Part shown: positions 51,019 to 64,000 of the stretch, one piece after another
Position numbering within the stretch: position 1 is the stretch's first letter
How the letters are laid out: the number at the start of each line of letters is the position of its first letter
Source of the DNA: Congeria kusceri
Lineage: Eukaryota > Mollusca > Bivalvia > Myida > Dreissenidae
Assembly (NCBI GenBank): GCA_027627225.1
Contig: CM051029.1
Span: 6,341,904 to 6,405,903 of the forward strand
Length of the DNA stretch: 64,000 bases
Reading direction: 5' to 3'
Position numbers and translations under genes: made by a program
The notes under the pieces: model-generated
Told to the model about the DNA's origin: nothing
What the model saw: the letters and a program-made list of their open reading frames with translations, nothing else
Databases searched by the model: none

Positions 51019-52040
51019 CAAATATGTCGACAGCATGAACATAGTCATCTTGTCCATGTTAATGATAGGAAAGAAAACAGCTTTTTAAAAAACCGAATAC
51101 GAATGCTCAAAGGTGAACATTTGTCTAGGACGCATGTACTCTTGGACGTGATGATGCATATAAAATTTCATGGATTGTTAGTCATTAGTTCATGAGATTA
51201 AACGCAGGAAATACCCAATTAATGGAAAACTTTAAATAAAGTTGCAGTTATATAAAAAAAATCAGATCATTGTTTGTATATTATAACATGCTGTTTTTAA
51301 TGACAACGTGTATGTATTCGCCAATATTATTTAACACAAATGTAATTCGTTTGGTGGGTTGGAATAACAGATGAAGATATAGAAGGTGTTTGGAAATTGT
51401 TCGTCACGAATGAGGTAACAACGTTTACATGTTATACGTGCTTATGAAATAGCAATTTACATATGTTACATGTCGGCTTGCCAGTTTGTACTCGTAACGT
51501 CACGATGTTGTTAATAAAACTTATTTAAATAACATCAACAAATGAATGTTGTCTGAGGTGCGTAAGCTCACCTTGTAACGTTTTATGTAAAAATGAACAT
51601 TTACGCGGATTTAACGCTCGTTTGGTAATTGTTTATACTGGTATGAGTTATAAATGAAAATCAAACATATTGCGTAATAAAACATTAATTTAAGTTGACA
51701 TCCATTATGAATGACAATTAAGTTGAAGAAGAATGGGGACAACTAAGCATACGGGTATGTTTAGCCGCTTCGGTAATATTCACAAAAGATACATATGGGA
51801 CAATCGTCAACAGTCTAACGCTATAAACACGATTTGTTTTCAACTAATTGTTCAAATATTACTTCCCTCACCAGTTTTTGCAAACCATTAGGCGTTAGCC
51901 AGTTATTATCATTATAGACTTTCTACCAGGAGATGGCGGTGACCATAATACTGAGGACTGCGCTTATTTTCGATATTCTGTTGACTTCCAGTGGTTAGAT
52001 GTTACGTGCAGTGTCGGTATTTCGAAATGTGTGAAACCAG
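51019..52040 (+). pseudogene. C-type lectin domain relic, copy 2
   Basis: Exon a (51019-51112, phase 0 to 1, acceptor TTTTGCAG, donor GTGAAC) reads QQICRQHEHSHLVHVNDRKE then NSFLKNRIRMLK, matching the C...G-x-HL-x-x-v...E-x-x-FL start of a C-type lectin domain. Exon b (about 51344-51430) reads WWVGITDEDIEGVWKLFVTNEV but has lost the AG acceptor and the GT donor present in copy 1. Exon c (51918-52040) is intact, DFLPGDGGDHNTEDCAYFRY then FQWLDVTCS...KCVKPG, with the final conserved cysteines and a GTATTA donor. Intron lengths match copy 1. The lost splice sites make it a probable pseudogene. Confidence 0.7.
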
Positions 52041-53289
52041 GTATTAACATGAATATATCTCCTACTGTTGTAAGACTTTAGTTCACTCATAAGAACGCAA
52101 GGTTATGAATGTTTAATACACGGCTGATTCAATGTAAAGTATGACAATAACTGGTTCTAACAAAGCAATTAAAGGACACTGTTTGTCAGTTCGTTATGAA
52201 AGAATTTAGGGTATGCTTAAGAAATTACATCAGTTCTATATGTTGCTTTGCAGAGGTCATGTAACAGCAGAAACAGCAGAAGTAATCGGATAAGCGTTGT
52301 AAGAATCGTTCATTATAAATAGCACATAGTTGTCTGTTTGTTTCTTTGATGGATACGGTTTCTCTACGTCAGTCCGATTACATGTCGCACTGTCCATTTT
52401 AATAATACATACATGCACAATAAATGTATTCCACAGACGCGCACGCGTACACAAACACGCACTCATGAAACGAAATTATTATCAATAAATCAGTACGGTG
52501 TTTGGATTGATTTTAAATATTAGAGAAAACGATGCAGGGTGAAATGCTCATTACAATCGGTTTGTTGAAGGTTATGTAATTAAACTTCATGAAAAGGTCA
52601 AATACCCAATCCAATCATGTTTTATTTTCAGTACGTACATGAACCTTTCCTAATAGGAAATTCATAAATATAGTGTACGTACACATTTCAACGACCCGGT
52701 GTCATATCGTACTCAGATTTCTTAAAAGGACGTGTACAGTCTTGCAAGGCTTACACCACCGATTTATACATCATCATGTAAACCGAATAAATATTAACAA
52801 ACAATTTGTTTCCTTAGTGTACGTTCTACACTGCCGCAATAATTGCAGCTAAAAACAAAGTACGTATTAACAGGCTCCTACTATACAGCCAATCCATAGT
52901 CTAAGAACGTATGCATATAAAAATGCAAAACCTGAAACGCTTGTTATATAAATGGTATTACATACTACTCGTATATACATGAAAGCACCCACAGGGTGCA
53001 GACCACCGTAATAAGACATCGATAATCTATACTGAATAACAAACTATATTACATAAATATGTGAACTGTAGATGCATACTAACTAACGTTCCAAATGCTC
53101 AATCTAGTTTCATAAGTTAAATCAATTATGTGAAAGCCAACTTCTTTAAACAATGACTTTAAATTCCGTTTACGTTAGACGCGTAATAAGGTAAATAGGC
53201 CAATGTATTGCATTAAATACATTACAGTGACAGTGATGGAAGTCAATACAAGTTTATGATATTTTCCAGGTTTCTTTTTAACTGAAAAA
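52041..53289. other. Non-coding stretch
   Basis: AT-rich. No exon supported. It precedes the signal-peptide exon of receptor copy 3 and so could hold its old promoter, but I recognise no promoter element. Confidence 0.45.
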
Positions 53290-53341
53290 ATGTCGTTTAT
53301 GTGGATGTTGCTGTGCCTCACATTTGGTTGTTTCGTCGCAG
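53290..53341 (+). CDS. Signal-peptide exon of receptor copy 3
   Basis: ATG at 53290 opens MSFMWMLLCLTFGCFVAG, a typical short signal peptide with a hydrophobic core and small residues near the end. The exon ends phase 1 at a GTACGT donor, the phase used throughout this gene family. This is the only first exon of the family visible in the window. Confidence 0.7.
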
Positions 53342-53436
53342 GTACGTTATAACTAAACATACACATGGTTACTTTTTTTTTTCGACTAAACTATGTAATA
53401 TATGTATAATTATTTCATTAAATAAGATAAAATTAG

Positions 53437-53793
53437 TATCTCTCATCATCATACTGATGCCCCTTTACATGTTTTTGCACATCCAAATGAGTGCAACAAA
53501 GAGGTCACCAACATCAATAGGCCTGTCGTGTACTTGGTCTGACCAAAGTTATTATTCAGTGGGGTTGTATCGGAAAACTGTGTGGGGATCCGATTTTGAA
53601 AAGAGTTCGGAAATATCCAGTACGGCAAATAGATGCAGAAAGACATTCGGCACTCTACCAGGGTATTTGCAATGCGGCTGTCTAGGTCATGGTCAATTGG
53701 GCTGCAACATATCTGATATAAGCGATGAATATGACGGCGATTTGTGGCAATGCTCGATTCCAGTCAATAATGTCGCACAGTTCAGCAAAGGAG
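53437..53793 (+). CDS. V-like Ig domain exon of receptor copy 3
   Basis: The open exon ends phase 1 at donor GGAG|GTATGC. It encodes IGLSCTWSDQ, GLYRKTVWG, then LGCNISDISDEYDGDLWQCSI: the first cysteine followed at once by a tryptophan, and a D-E-YDGDLWQC F strand typical of V-set domains. Extra cysteines (NRC, LQCGC) suggest additional disulphides. The acceptor at 53436 is the only AG giving the expected phase 1, but it places a hydrophobic stretch before the domain, so the true start is uncertain. No equivalent was found upstream of the complete receptor. Confidence 0.6.
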
Positions 53794-53938
53794 GTATGCA
53801 GTAATGGTAGGGTTCTATTTTCATTTTTATTGGATATAATATGAAAGAGGGCGAAACAATCGAGCTGGTATGTATGGAAGCGTCCTGGTGCCAGATGTAA
53901 AAATAAACATATATACAAAATACTCAATATTATAAAAC

Positions 53939-54154
53939 TTATCTCGTAATTACGACTTAGTATATCGTAATTACGACTTTTTATCTCATAATTACGACTA
54001 AGTATCTCGTAATAATGACTTTTTATCTCGTAATTACGACTTAGTATCTCGTAATTACGACATTTTATTTCGTATTAAAGACATTTTATCTCGTAATTAC
54101 GGCATAGTATCTCGTAATTACGCCTTAGTCCATCGTAATTATGAGATAAAAAGA
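53939..54154. repeat. Left subterminal array of CGTAATTACG units
   Basis: About 11 copies of a 17-19-bp unit, ATCTCGTAATTACGACTT, around a perfect 10-bp palindrome. Oriented opposite to the array at 55465-55712, so the two can pair over about 200 bp. Confidence 0.9.
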
Positions 54155-54245
54155 GGGCAGTGATGACGCATAAGCCAAGTGTGATACAAGCAGGCTGTTG
54201 TATATTGAAATTGAAACTTTCATTTAATAAAGATTTATTCATAGT

Positions 54246-54950
<705 letters not shown>

Positions 54951-55464
54951 GAAGGAGGAGAAGAAGAAGAACTACTACTGCTGCTTATGTTTAAGCCATT
55001 CACAGCAAATCGGGAAAGATCTAGGATCAGAAAAGGTATAGGGTGCTGCTAAAATAGGGGCAGGGGGAAAGCCTAACCTGTTCTTTGAACATTTCTAGTA
55101 ATTAAGTAAATCCAGGTAATTTATAAGTTTAATGCTTTTACATGTAATTAAGGTTTTAGGCATTGACTTTGAATTTGTCATTGTATACTGGCAAAAATAT
55201 ATGATATTTCTGAAGATATTCAACTGTTGACCTGCCCAGAGTGGCAGCAGGGATGAACCAAACAGGAGCAGGGTGCTGCACCCTGCTATTTAGGGCTCGA
55301 TCGTTCTCTACTGCAAGACATCCTAGAAGTTCGGAATAATTTAAGCCCAATGCGAACAATGATCGAATGTGAAGGTCCATACCAATGTGTCTGATGAAAG
55401 TAAGGTCACGATACTATTTAGATCTATGAAATATTGCTTCCATCAAATTTTGGCTCTTATACAG

Positions 55465-55712
55465 TTTTATCTCGTAATTAGGTAAAAAGTCGAAATTACG
55501 AGATAAGAAGTCGTAATAACGAGATAAGAAGTCGTAATTACGAGATACTTAGTCGTAATTACGATATAGTATGTCGTATCTACGAGATAAAAAGTAGTAA
55601 ATACGATATAATAAGTCGTAATTACGAGATAAAAGTCGTAACTACGAGATAAGAAGTCGTAATTACGATATAAAAAGTCGTAATTACGAGATAAAAAGTC
55701 GTAATTACGAGG
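55465..55712. repeat. Right subterminal array of CGTAATTACG units
   Basis: About 13 copies of AAGTCGTAATTACGAGAT, the reverse complement of the left array unit, forming the inner part of the right arm of the foldback element. Confidence 0.9.
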
Positions 55713-58114
55713 TAAGTTTGTTAATATTGATTAATTGTTATTTATTTTTATTTTTACAAATGGCTCCAGGACGCTTCCATAGGTATGTGATGCTGATGGT
55801 GACCCTAAACCTTTAGTTCGCATTGTTAACACAACGCGCGAAATTGAGTCGCTCCTAATAGAACAAGAAGCGCACACAACTAAAGCTTACATTCATCGTG
55901 CAAGATGTGAATATGATGCTGGAAACTATAAATGCCTGGCAAATAATAGTCATAACAATGGACGAAATGAACACATGCTGGCGGTTTTCGTAAACTGTAA
56001 GTAATAGTTTTAACTCTAATGCCGTATCCGGTTTCTTAGGAAGTTAATAAATACACATCAGTTTAAAATGTATGTTTATACATTTATTATCACTTGCGTG
56101 TTTGCATAGGTTTACCAAGAGCGTCGCCCTTTTCACCCCCGATACTAGATTTGTACCGAGCTCCTAACGATTCTGCTGTGTTCGCCTTCACTTCACTTGG
56201 TACAAGCGTGTTGATGACCAATGGATTATTTTGTCCAGAAACAACAACTTTATAGCCAATATCACTGAAGTGAGAATGCAAACAAAACGGGCAACTACCC
56301 GTGTGCACGTTAATGATTATACACAATACATGGTGAACGTTTCCAACACACTGGTTTCAAGGATGGAAGTGTTTACTTTACAAGCACAATGTAGGAATAT
56401 ATTAGAAAGTTGAATTTGGTTTTCTTTAAGTTATGTTTGTCAAACATCTAAAACTTCAGTTGATAGAGTGTTTTATTTAATTAGACTGTCGAATTGTGTA
56501 TGCATTCGTTTTTTTAATGCACTAGTATTAAATGTTATAGCCAGACCGGATGTTCCGAAGTATCTGCGGATTGAAGGAGTAGGAAAAACGTACAGTGTTA
56601 TTGATCAGAAATTTGTTGTTCGATACAAAGAAGTCGATATTTAAAGCTGTATGAGTATCTACGTAGCAAGTTCTATTATATTATTAATATTGAGGGATTA
56701 ACACCTGGCACGACATATAAACTAAAAATGCAGGCCGAAAATAAAATAGGCAAATCAAGATTGTCTGAAGGAATATTTGAAACAACCCTTGTGAACATGG
56801 ACACAGGTACATACACAGTAATTTGTACTTATTTTAAGGTATTATATGCATAGCATTGCTTGATAATAACAGAGAAATTATATGGTTACAGCTGGCAGTG
56901 TTTCTGGAACATCCGCTGTTGGTGATACAGTTAGTGGCGTCTTAGCGATTGCTGTCATCATCGCTGTGGTCATTGTGATATAGAGATACATAGTGTACGG
57001 TAAGCTTACATTTATATATGTATATTAGTTGCGTCAGTGTTACGAAAACAACTTTCGCTGTCGGAATCAATAAACATGCATTATGTTATAAATGTGCGAA
57101 CTGGTCTACAGGAACATATAATTCGATGTTTATCTGACTTTTTCTATTTTCCGCCTAGTTTCAAAACGGACGTTTTCGGAGGAAAATGAAATGCAAAGGT
57201 AATATGAACTAGTTTTGATATTAAGTCAGAGTATCTTATCAATTGTTGTTATAACTTATTATAATACGATGTGTATGACTCTTTTGCGATTACTAATACA
57301 ATTGCTGCTGTATAAACAATGTGAAATGTAATAATATGTTAGTAACAGGCTCATTTTACGCTGAAAACTGTAAAGCAAAGTGACAAAGTCGACTCATGTT
57401 TATACTTCTTAAACTGTAGGTCACCGTCGAATTGTAGTGATTGCAATCAGTACAAAAAAGGTATGCTGAATTTGTTAATTATTATGTATTGTTAAGTGTC
57501 CATGTCGTAAATAAATTCACCTAAGCAATGTAATAATTTAATACAAACTACAAATATACAGTATATAACATGTTGCTAGTTCTGTCCGGATCGTGTTATA
57601 ATTTTTATTTAGGGGATGCGTGTTTTCAGGCAAAACAACGAGGCCTCAAATACAGATGGAAATTATGCAACCTGTAGATTGGGTAACGTTAAACACAAGT
57701 AGTTGTTCATCTAAAAGTCGTTCGATGGCTAATGATAACAACACTAGTTCCACATAATGATTCTATTAAGATGGGCATTTGCGTTTCATGTTAAAAATAA
57801 GGCCACCAACTCTAAGACAGTTTAAGTATTTATATAAATGCAATATTCCCATACGTTTTACGTTTCACAGTTCACGTCAATTATGTTCACTGATGTTTTA
57901 TAAACTTCCAGAATTTCTTCAGATTCTCGTCATGACAATAAGTACGAGATACTAGCCGACTAGAATTACGCGAATACCCGAGTTTATCTTCTTATGACAC
58001 TCTGCGATACAACATGACCTGTACAGACATTCAGTATACGATGACCTCGTTAAAACAAACTGGATGTCAACTGATGATCGGGAATACGTCAACATTAAGT
58101 TGTCCACTCTTTAA

Positions 58115-58788
58115 AAATGGTGCGTGCGTATGCAGATTTGGTGTAGTACAATGACTGAAGCCTATGCACACATGTATTAAGTTACCAATTGTGGAATATG
58201 AAGTGCCATACAATGTATATATGTATTTGAATTGTCGCGTGACCCTTGTAAAAGTTTGCATTTACATTTGGATTGGTGTGCAATCTATAAAGTAGTATGC
58301 CTAAACATTGCATCGAATGATGTCTTTATTTAAAAAATGTTCAGTAATTATCTTTGCATTTTTCGTACGTTTATGATTCGAATCGGGAAATAAAATGAAT
58401 ACACGCACACGATATTGACGAATGTGCCGAATGAATTTAACAATTATTCTGAAGTTTGTTATAGCATTGTGTTGACTCATGAAAGACGTACCATTAAGCA
58501 CAGCTTTGTCATTATTTAATAGTGAAAAAATGCATTGCTAAATTATTCCACGGTCCAGTTGTAATTAGTTATCATTGACCAATAAACCCATTATGGAGTT
58601 CTGTACCATGTATCTCCATTGAGTGAACAGAAAATGAGACTAACGACATATTGGCTGTGAATGTCCAGAAAAAGAATTCATGTTCCGGGAATGACATGTT
58701 TAAGTGAGATGCATTGTTAATAACAATATAACCGAATCGGCGTTTATCGAATGTTTGTTATGTTGTTAATTTATTATTATTATTATTT

Positions 58789-58838
<50 letters not shown>

Positions 58839-61526
58839 CGGCGTGAGCAATCAATAGATATCACAAATTACACTATTATGTGCATCATTCATGAAGCGTA
58901 GCAACTACTGATTTAACAAGAATGAACGAAATATCTTAATACATATTTTCGTTGTAAGGTCTAGTGTTAAACAAAACGAACAAAAACTTCTGTGGTATCT
59001 AACACAAATATATACTACCATTGCCATCAAATACAGTCTCGACAACTTATCGCATTTTTATTATTTTGTTTAGTTGCACAGACACCAAAAGCTAGTTAAA
59101 ACGCACTTTCACAAAATGAAAATTAATAACATTGCATTGCAGAATAATTACATTTTTCTTTGGTTTTTATCATTTTACAGTGTTCTGATTGGCTGACAGG
59201 CTTTTATTTTTATGAAGTCTGTTGCCTCTATTAATATTCATGAGTGACTACTTTTCTATTGTTGTTTATATGCATTGCTGTCTTATTTATACATGACATT
59301 GTGAAAATAAATAAATAAATAAATACATAAATAAATAAAATAAATAAATAATAAAGTATAAATATGTAAAATGTATATTGTTCGTTTCTTATGATTCTTA
59401 TGATTTTAGCTTATTTAATGAGCATTATGCTAGAAAGAATAAAAACGTATAATAAAATGTCAAAATAAACATTAAAACATAAAGTTGGGATCAAAATATT
59501 TATCAAAATAGGAAAATTTATCGAAATTTGAAAAATACAAACATAAAAACGCAGAATTTTACAGATTGGAGCTAAGACTGGTTTGGAAACAACAGGTTTC
59601 AGTCAAATAACTGGCATCAACTTGAAGTTGAACAAACGTCTCGCATTTGTTTGACAATTAAGCCACCCGAAAACCAAGCGAACACGGTAATGCTATGCAG
59701 TCAACCCGTGCATCTTCAAAAGAATACCATACGAACACCTAAAAAAAAGTGCTACCGCGTTATAGTGTCACCTCTGAGACCTGAATGTCCCATTTAACAT
59801 TGTGAAATCTCATTTTCATGTACGCAAATGACACGCTAGATGCCAAGCTCAAAACACTCCTCGAAGTAGGCTCACGTTGGCCGATGTAGCATAAGCAACA
59901 CAATCCACCGGTGTATTGTCTTTACTTTCGAACATTTATCCATACACAATGCGCTATAAGGCGTAATGTATATCTTGTCCATCCAGTTTGTCACACGGGA
60001 CCAGTAGTTTCATCAGCAGCTGAAACAAAAAAATTTAAATAAATAAGTTATATGCAAATATTGCAATAACATGCATAAACAATTTCCTTTTCAATTTCTG
60101 TCACATATTGAGGAAAGGTATAGTCTGATATTTTCGGCCGATGACACACAATTTCATAGATTCGATATTCTGATCAGTAGTAAATAATAAAATATGTTTA
60201 GCTTTTTATCTTCTTGATTTTATTTCAACACATTAAGTTATTATTTCTTACACAATTTAACGTTTCAACACGAAGTGCAAACAATTGTGTTGTTGAAATA
60301 TTTGCTCAGCACACGGTTTTAAAACGCATTATATAATTGGTGTAAACATTGACTTACATCGATGGCCAAACTGATCGTTTAAAGAAATAAATAAAAAGTA
60401 CACATGAAACATTGTGTTTGAAACATAAAAATAAGCATTCCTTATATAAGGTATTTGCACACTAATGAAATTGGGTAATAACGACTCATTTCGTAAACGT
60501 ATCGTTGTATTCCGGTATGATTAGGAACAACGTCGGACGAAGATAATCTCAAAAAGTGACATAAATAAACATCGTGCATTTGTTAAATAAACCATAAACT
60601 AAAAAGAAACATTTACTTTTTGTTAGATAATGTGATTATTTGACAGAATTAAGTTAACGTATATTTCATTCGTTAAGAATAGATACAAAACATTGCATTT
60701 GGGTTCGTGATTATCAAAATGGCGGCGCTCATGACCGTTTATGCTGTCAGTTTATAAGCACTAAAATAGATTGTCTTAACACAAACAGTGTGCACCAAAA
60801 AGGCTCGTAAACGTATTTAATGATCATAGTGTGCGTGTTGAACTGTTATCTATGCTGGTGTAATTATTAACGAAGTGACAAAATCTCTCGAGGTGAAAGC
60901 CTTATGAAGAACTGTGGAATTTGTTGGTGTTTTTATTTCTGAAAATAATCAACCATATCGAACAATGGTATCCTGGACTGGTGACATGTGATGAGCATTT
61001 GTATTCCTTTGGACGTTACTAGCTACATCGGTACCAGAATAGAGACTGTTGGCTAATGAATAGTGCTGTATAAATGCAAGTCACACCATAAACCATAATT
61101 TTGCATACAATCCATGTTATGAATTGAATTAAAGAGAAGACTGGCTTGATTTGTACCACATGGCACACATGTTTGTTTGACAATGGTGGTTGTACTTGGA
61201 ATTCCTTTATTTGTTAAATATATCAACATAAATAATAAGTGAATTAATACAATTGTTTTGATTTTTTATTTATTCAGTTCTCATTCATAACCATTTTCTA
61301 TTGAAACATATTTAATTCTTTTATAATTTATAATGTCTTTTGATATGTACATATTGCACCGGATTCCTAAATATTTTGTGTAAACTGAATCACATTTGAT
61401 CAAAATAATATATATTTTGACTCTAAATTCTAATAAATTTAGCAATGTTCTCAGTGTATGTAGTTAACAATGATGCTTTATTTACTTGTACATATACAAA
61501 TATACTTAATAATTTTGTATTTGCAG
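58115..61526. other. Non-coding stretch with simple repeats
   Basis: No supported gene. It contains (TTA)n at about 58770-58838 and (AAAT)n at about 59305-59352. A CTGATTGGCTGA (inverted CCAAT, NF-Y type) lies near 59185 and an AAAATGGCGGCGCTC stretch near 60717, both reminiscent of promoter or first-exon sequence. The ATG in the latter runs only 12 codons before TAA. Confidence 0.4.
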
Positions 61527-61730
61527 CTCCCTGGCTCAGGTTCCCTGATGTCTCATCAATGGCAGCATTTATAACTTATTCTGGACAAATCATCAATGGA
61601 CTTTTGAGAAAACAAAACAGTGCATCAGTTCAAGTTTTCACAAGAACACACAAATCGGGGAAACTATATTGCACAAAAAGAATTTCCAACAACAATCATC
61701 ATGATTACAGTGCTTCTGTTATTGGATTGA
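61527..61730 (+). CDS. Unrecognised possible exon
   Basis: After a good acceptor (TTTGCAG at 61520-61526) the frame reads PWLRFPDVSSMAAFITYSG, then NGLLRKQNSASVQVFTRTHKSG and KLYCTKRISNN, more protein-like than its flanks, which are hydrophobic and AT-driven. I do not recognise the family. No convincing donor was found, and the frame runs on to 61837. It could be a fragment of a transposon or of a gene continuing beyond the window. Confidence 0.25.
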
Positions 61731-61837
61731 ACATTTTTTATTTAAAGATCTGCATTATTGTGCCCATATTGACAAAAGTATTGATGTACACTTTTAAGTA
61801 TCATCTTTTAGTTATATTAATACTTGATAATTTTTGA

Positions 61838-63339
61838 AAATGTTCCCTTGTCAGCAATTACATGTTACCATGCTTAAATGCTTAAGTAAGATTTCTTCAT
61901 GGTTTATTATATGAACAAAATAACCTATAAAATAGCTATTTATTATTTAATGTCGGTTACATATTATTCATTATAAAAACTCAAAGACATTAACTAAATG
62001 TATTGTATAGAAATGTACAGTATATATTTTGCATTACAACATTTTGTTTTAAAGTTGCTGATACACTTTGAGTAACTACTGAGTTAAATAGCAAATAAGT
62101 TAGGTGCTTCAGTGTTTAATCTAAGCGAACATAACACGTAAATCTACTAAACATTTATCTCAACTTAATCAAGTAATTTGTGACAATGTTAGTTCACATA
62201 TGTCTGATAAATATTATTTTACGAATGCCTGTTGTAAATGCTCAAACCCGACCTTCCATACTTCATTGATCAGCATATATTTCCAGTTAGCGACTGTAAA
62301 CGTTTATAGTTTTGCATTGTGTATTTGTATTACCAATAACATTAATTTTGGAGGGTCAAATACACTTTAAACACTTAAACAATAGTCCAGAATTCAATTT
62401 GAAGTTGAAAGCACATTTTTATAAAAGTGTTAGAATTTGCTTTTAGATGGGGTACTTTAACATGTTGCTTATTTGTCAATATACGATTGCTGTTAACATC
62501 ACAATGTTGTATATTTTATGTATAATTATGATAGTGTATAGTCTTTTTTTATTGTATATACACGGAAATAAATGTAATTTTAAACTACATAAACAGATAT
62601 ATGCTAGATCAACAAAAACTTAAACTTTTCAGTTGTTCTTGTGTTTTACTTTTAGTAATTTGATAACCTCGATATATGTTGTTACAGGATTAATTTTGAG
62701 CGATTTTATTCTTTGCAACACAAGCATGTCAGTATGTTTTTGTATAAATACTAGGTTAAAAGATGGTTGGATAATTAATTCAGTTATTAGATGTCATGGT
62801 CCTCTATGTTGGCATTTGTGTCGAATATAGTTTTCTCTGACGACTGTTTTCTGAGTGCCTCTAATACTTAATTATAGTAACAATGTTCATTATTTAGATA
62901 TCTTAGTTGTCTAAAACAATAGTTTAAGTCAACAAGTTGTTATTGGAATCAGAATATTATAATTTATGAAGTTTTGTGACATGTTCAGTTGTGATATGTA
63001 CTAAAACAGCATTTGGCACGTTCCTGTACTAGGTTTTAAAAACCTACCCCTGTAAACTGTAGATGCAAATATTTATGTTATATGACGGTAAAAGTTAATA
63101 CATTTTCGGGTATTTCATTTGCATATGTATGTACATATTTTTAATGGGCTAAATTCACCTATAGCTTTTACCTATGGACACGCATTTTCAATTTAGGAAA
63201 ATGTGTCCTTATTTTCGAAAGGGTTACTATACATATCTTTTTTCTTTATATTGTTTATATAAACATCACACAGTTGTTTTTTATTCTGCTTATAAATGTC
63301 AATGTAACTGTTATGAAGTTTAAAATATGCTGAAAATAA
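61838..63339. other. Non-coding stretch
   Basis: AT-rich. No exon or repeat I can support. Confidence 0.45.
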
Positions 63340-63699
63340 AAAACATGAACAGGTTTTGTGGCTTTTTCTAATATGAGATCATGTCCGCTCGAGCAATTTT
63401 TTTGACCAAGAGGGTGACATTAAAAAAATGCTAATGACTTTTTTATTACACGGTAAACATGATTTAAATTTTCAAAAACAGTGTCATATTGATAATAGAT
63501 TATGATGGGAACAACATTAAGCACATTTGTGTTTGAAAACCTTAAACATATTTTACGCCTACAGTACGGTTCCAACCACATATGTATTTGAATGTTAACA
63601 CAATTGCAACTATCTGAAAACAACGTTCGACTCTTTTAGACTTCTGTCATAAATCTAAACTGGAAAGCGTCTAAATATTTCCATCTATTGCTACGTATT

Positions 63700-64000
63700 A
63701 AGGATAACAATTGATGTTACGAGATTTTGACCAAAACAAAAGGAGGGAAAGATCCAGAGTGAAATATCAGGGTGCTGCACCCTGCTCCTTTTTGGCTCCC
63801 CACTGCCGCCCCTCTGGGTTGGTCACCACCTAAATGTTAAATGTCTTATAAAATTTCATACATTTTTGCAGCTATTCAATGGCAAATTAATAAACTATGT
63901 TTAAAAACCTAAACTAGAATCATTAGGCACATTAAAAACCTGGATTTAGCAATTTATTAGAAAATGTCAATTTACTGGACCGGCTTTCCAACCTGCGTCT
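63700..64000 (-). mobile_element. Partial copy related to the core of the foldback element
   Basis: Read on the minus strand, 64000 to about 63760 aligns with about 55080-55290: shared CTAAATCCAGGT, a CAAAAATxTATGA part, a GACC-x2-CCCAGAG-x-GGC-x-GCAG part, and AGGAGCAGGGTGCTGCACCC. Identity looks like 65-75% with a near-identical 22-bp stretch (55264-55285). The copy runs off the window, so its left end and any terminal repeats are not visible. Confidence 0.55.

Noticed and set aside
59570..60030. Minus-strand frame with faint ankyrin-like wording (KDNTPVDC...ATSANVSLLRG)
   Set aside because: Several stops and no repeated ankyrin units; too weak to annotate.

Overview
The window looks like nuclear DNA from a bivalve mollusc. 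It is AT-rich and intron-rich, with phase-1 immunoglobulin exons, two non-LTR retrotransposons, long microsatellites and minisatellites, and foldback elements. Several repeats (about 160 bp at 28.0-28.85 kb, about 135 bp at 4.2-4.8 kb, a foldback fragment at 43.4 kb) resemble families I remember from bivalve genomes, possibly dreissenid mussels. The species is inference. Nothing here looks bacterial or viral, and I saw no rRNA or tRNA gene.

The main gene is a multi-exon cell-surface receptor on the + strand (5623-11599). It has eight Ig-like exons, one fibronectin type III exon, one transmembrane exon and three cytoplasmic exons. All 13 exons join in a single frame with no stop (1,038 residues visible). 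The 5' end, including the signal peptide, was not found. The tail is rich in tyrosine motifs and contains a sequence matching the ITAM consensus, YETL-x7-YRSL, plus YEDL and YVNM.

The same receptor family recurs as decayed copies. A + strand pseudogene lies at 22.0-25.8 kb. Another lies at 53.3-58.1 kb; it keeps a signal-peptide exon and a V-like exon not seen elsewhere, and carries a foldback element inside one exon. A possible minus-strand 3' end (transmembrane and tail exons with a YINM motif) lies at 19.5-20.5 kb. Between these copies, at 46.2-47.1 and 51.0-52.0 kb, are two collinear relics of a C-type lectin domain gene, each damaged in different exons. Together this is a birth-and-death cluster of lectin and ITAM-bearing Ig receptor genes, the kind of locus expected for immune or self/non-self recognition. 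That role is inference.

Mobile DNA: a nearly full-length endonuclease/reverse-transcriptase element (12093-15960) with an 11-bp target-site duplication and one frameshift; an L1/Tx1-like element (about 32.85-37.07 kb), also with one frameshift; an isolated retroelement ORF1-like fragment (30840-31178); and a 1.9-kb foldback element (53873-55781) with a related sequence at the right edge of the window.

Tandem repeats are extensive: a pure tetranucleotide tract at 39308-40466 containing about 71 GGGT units, a 39-bp minisatellite (47590-48411), a minisatellite of about 36 bp (44926-45385), and TAG/TTA and CA microsatellites. The remaining long intervals show no gene I can support.
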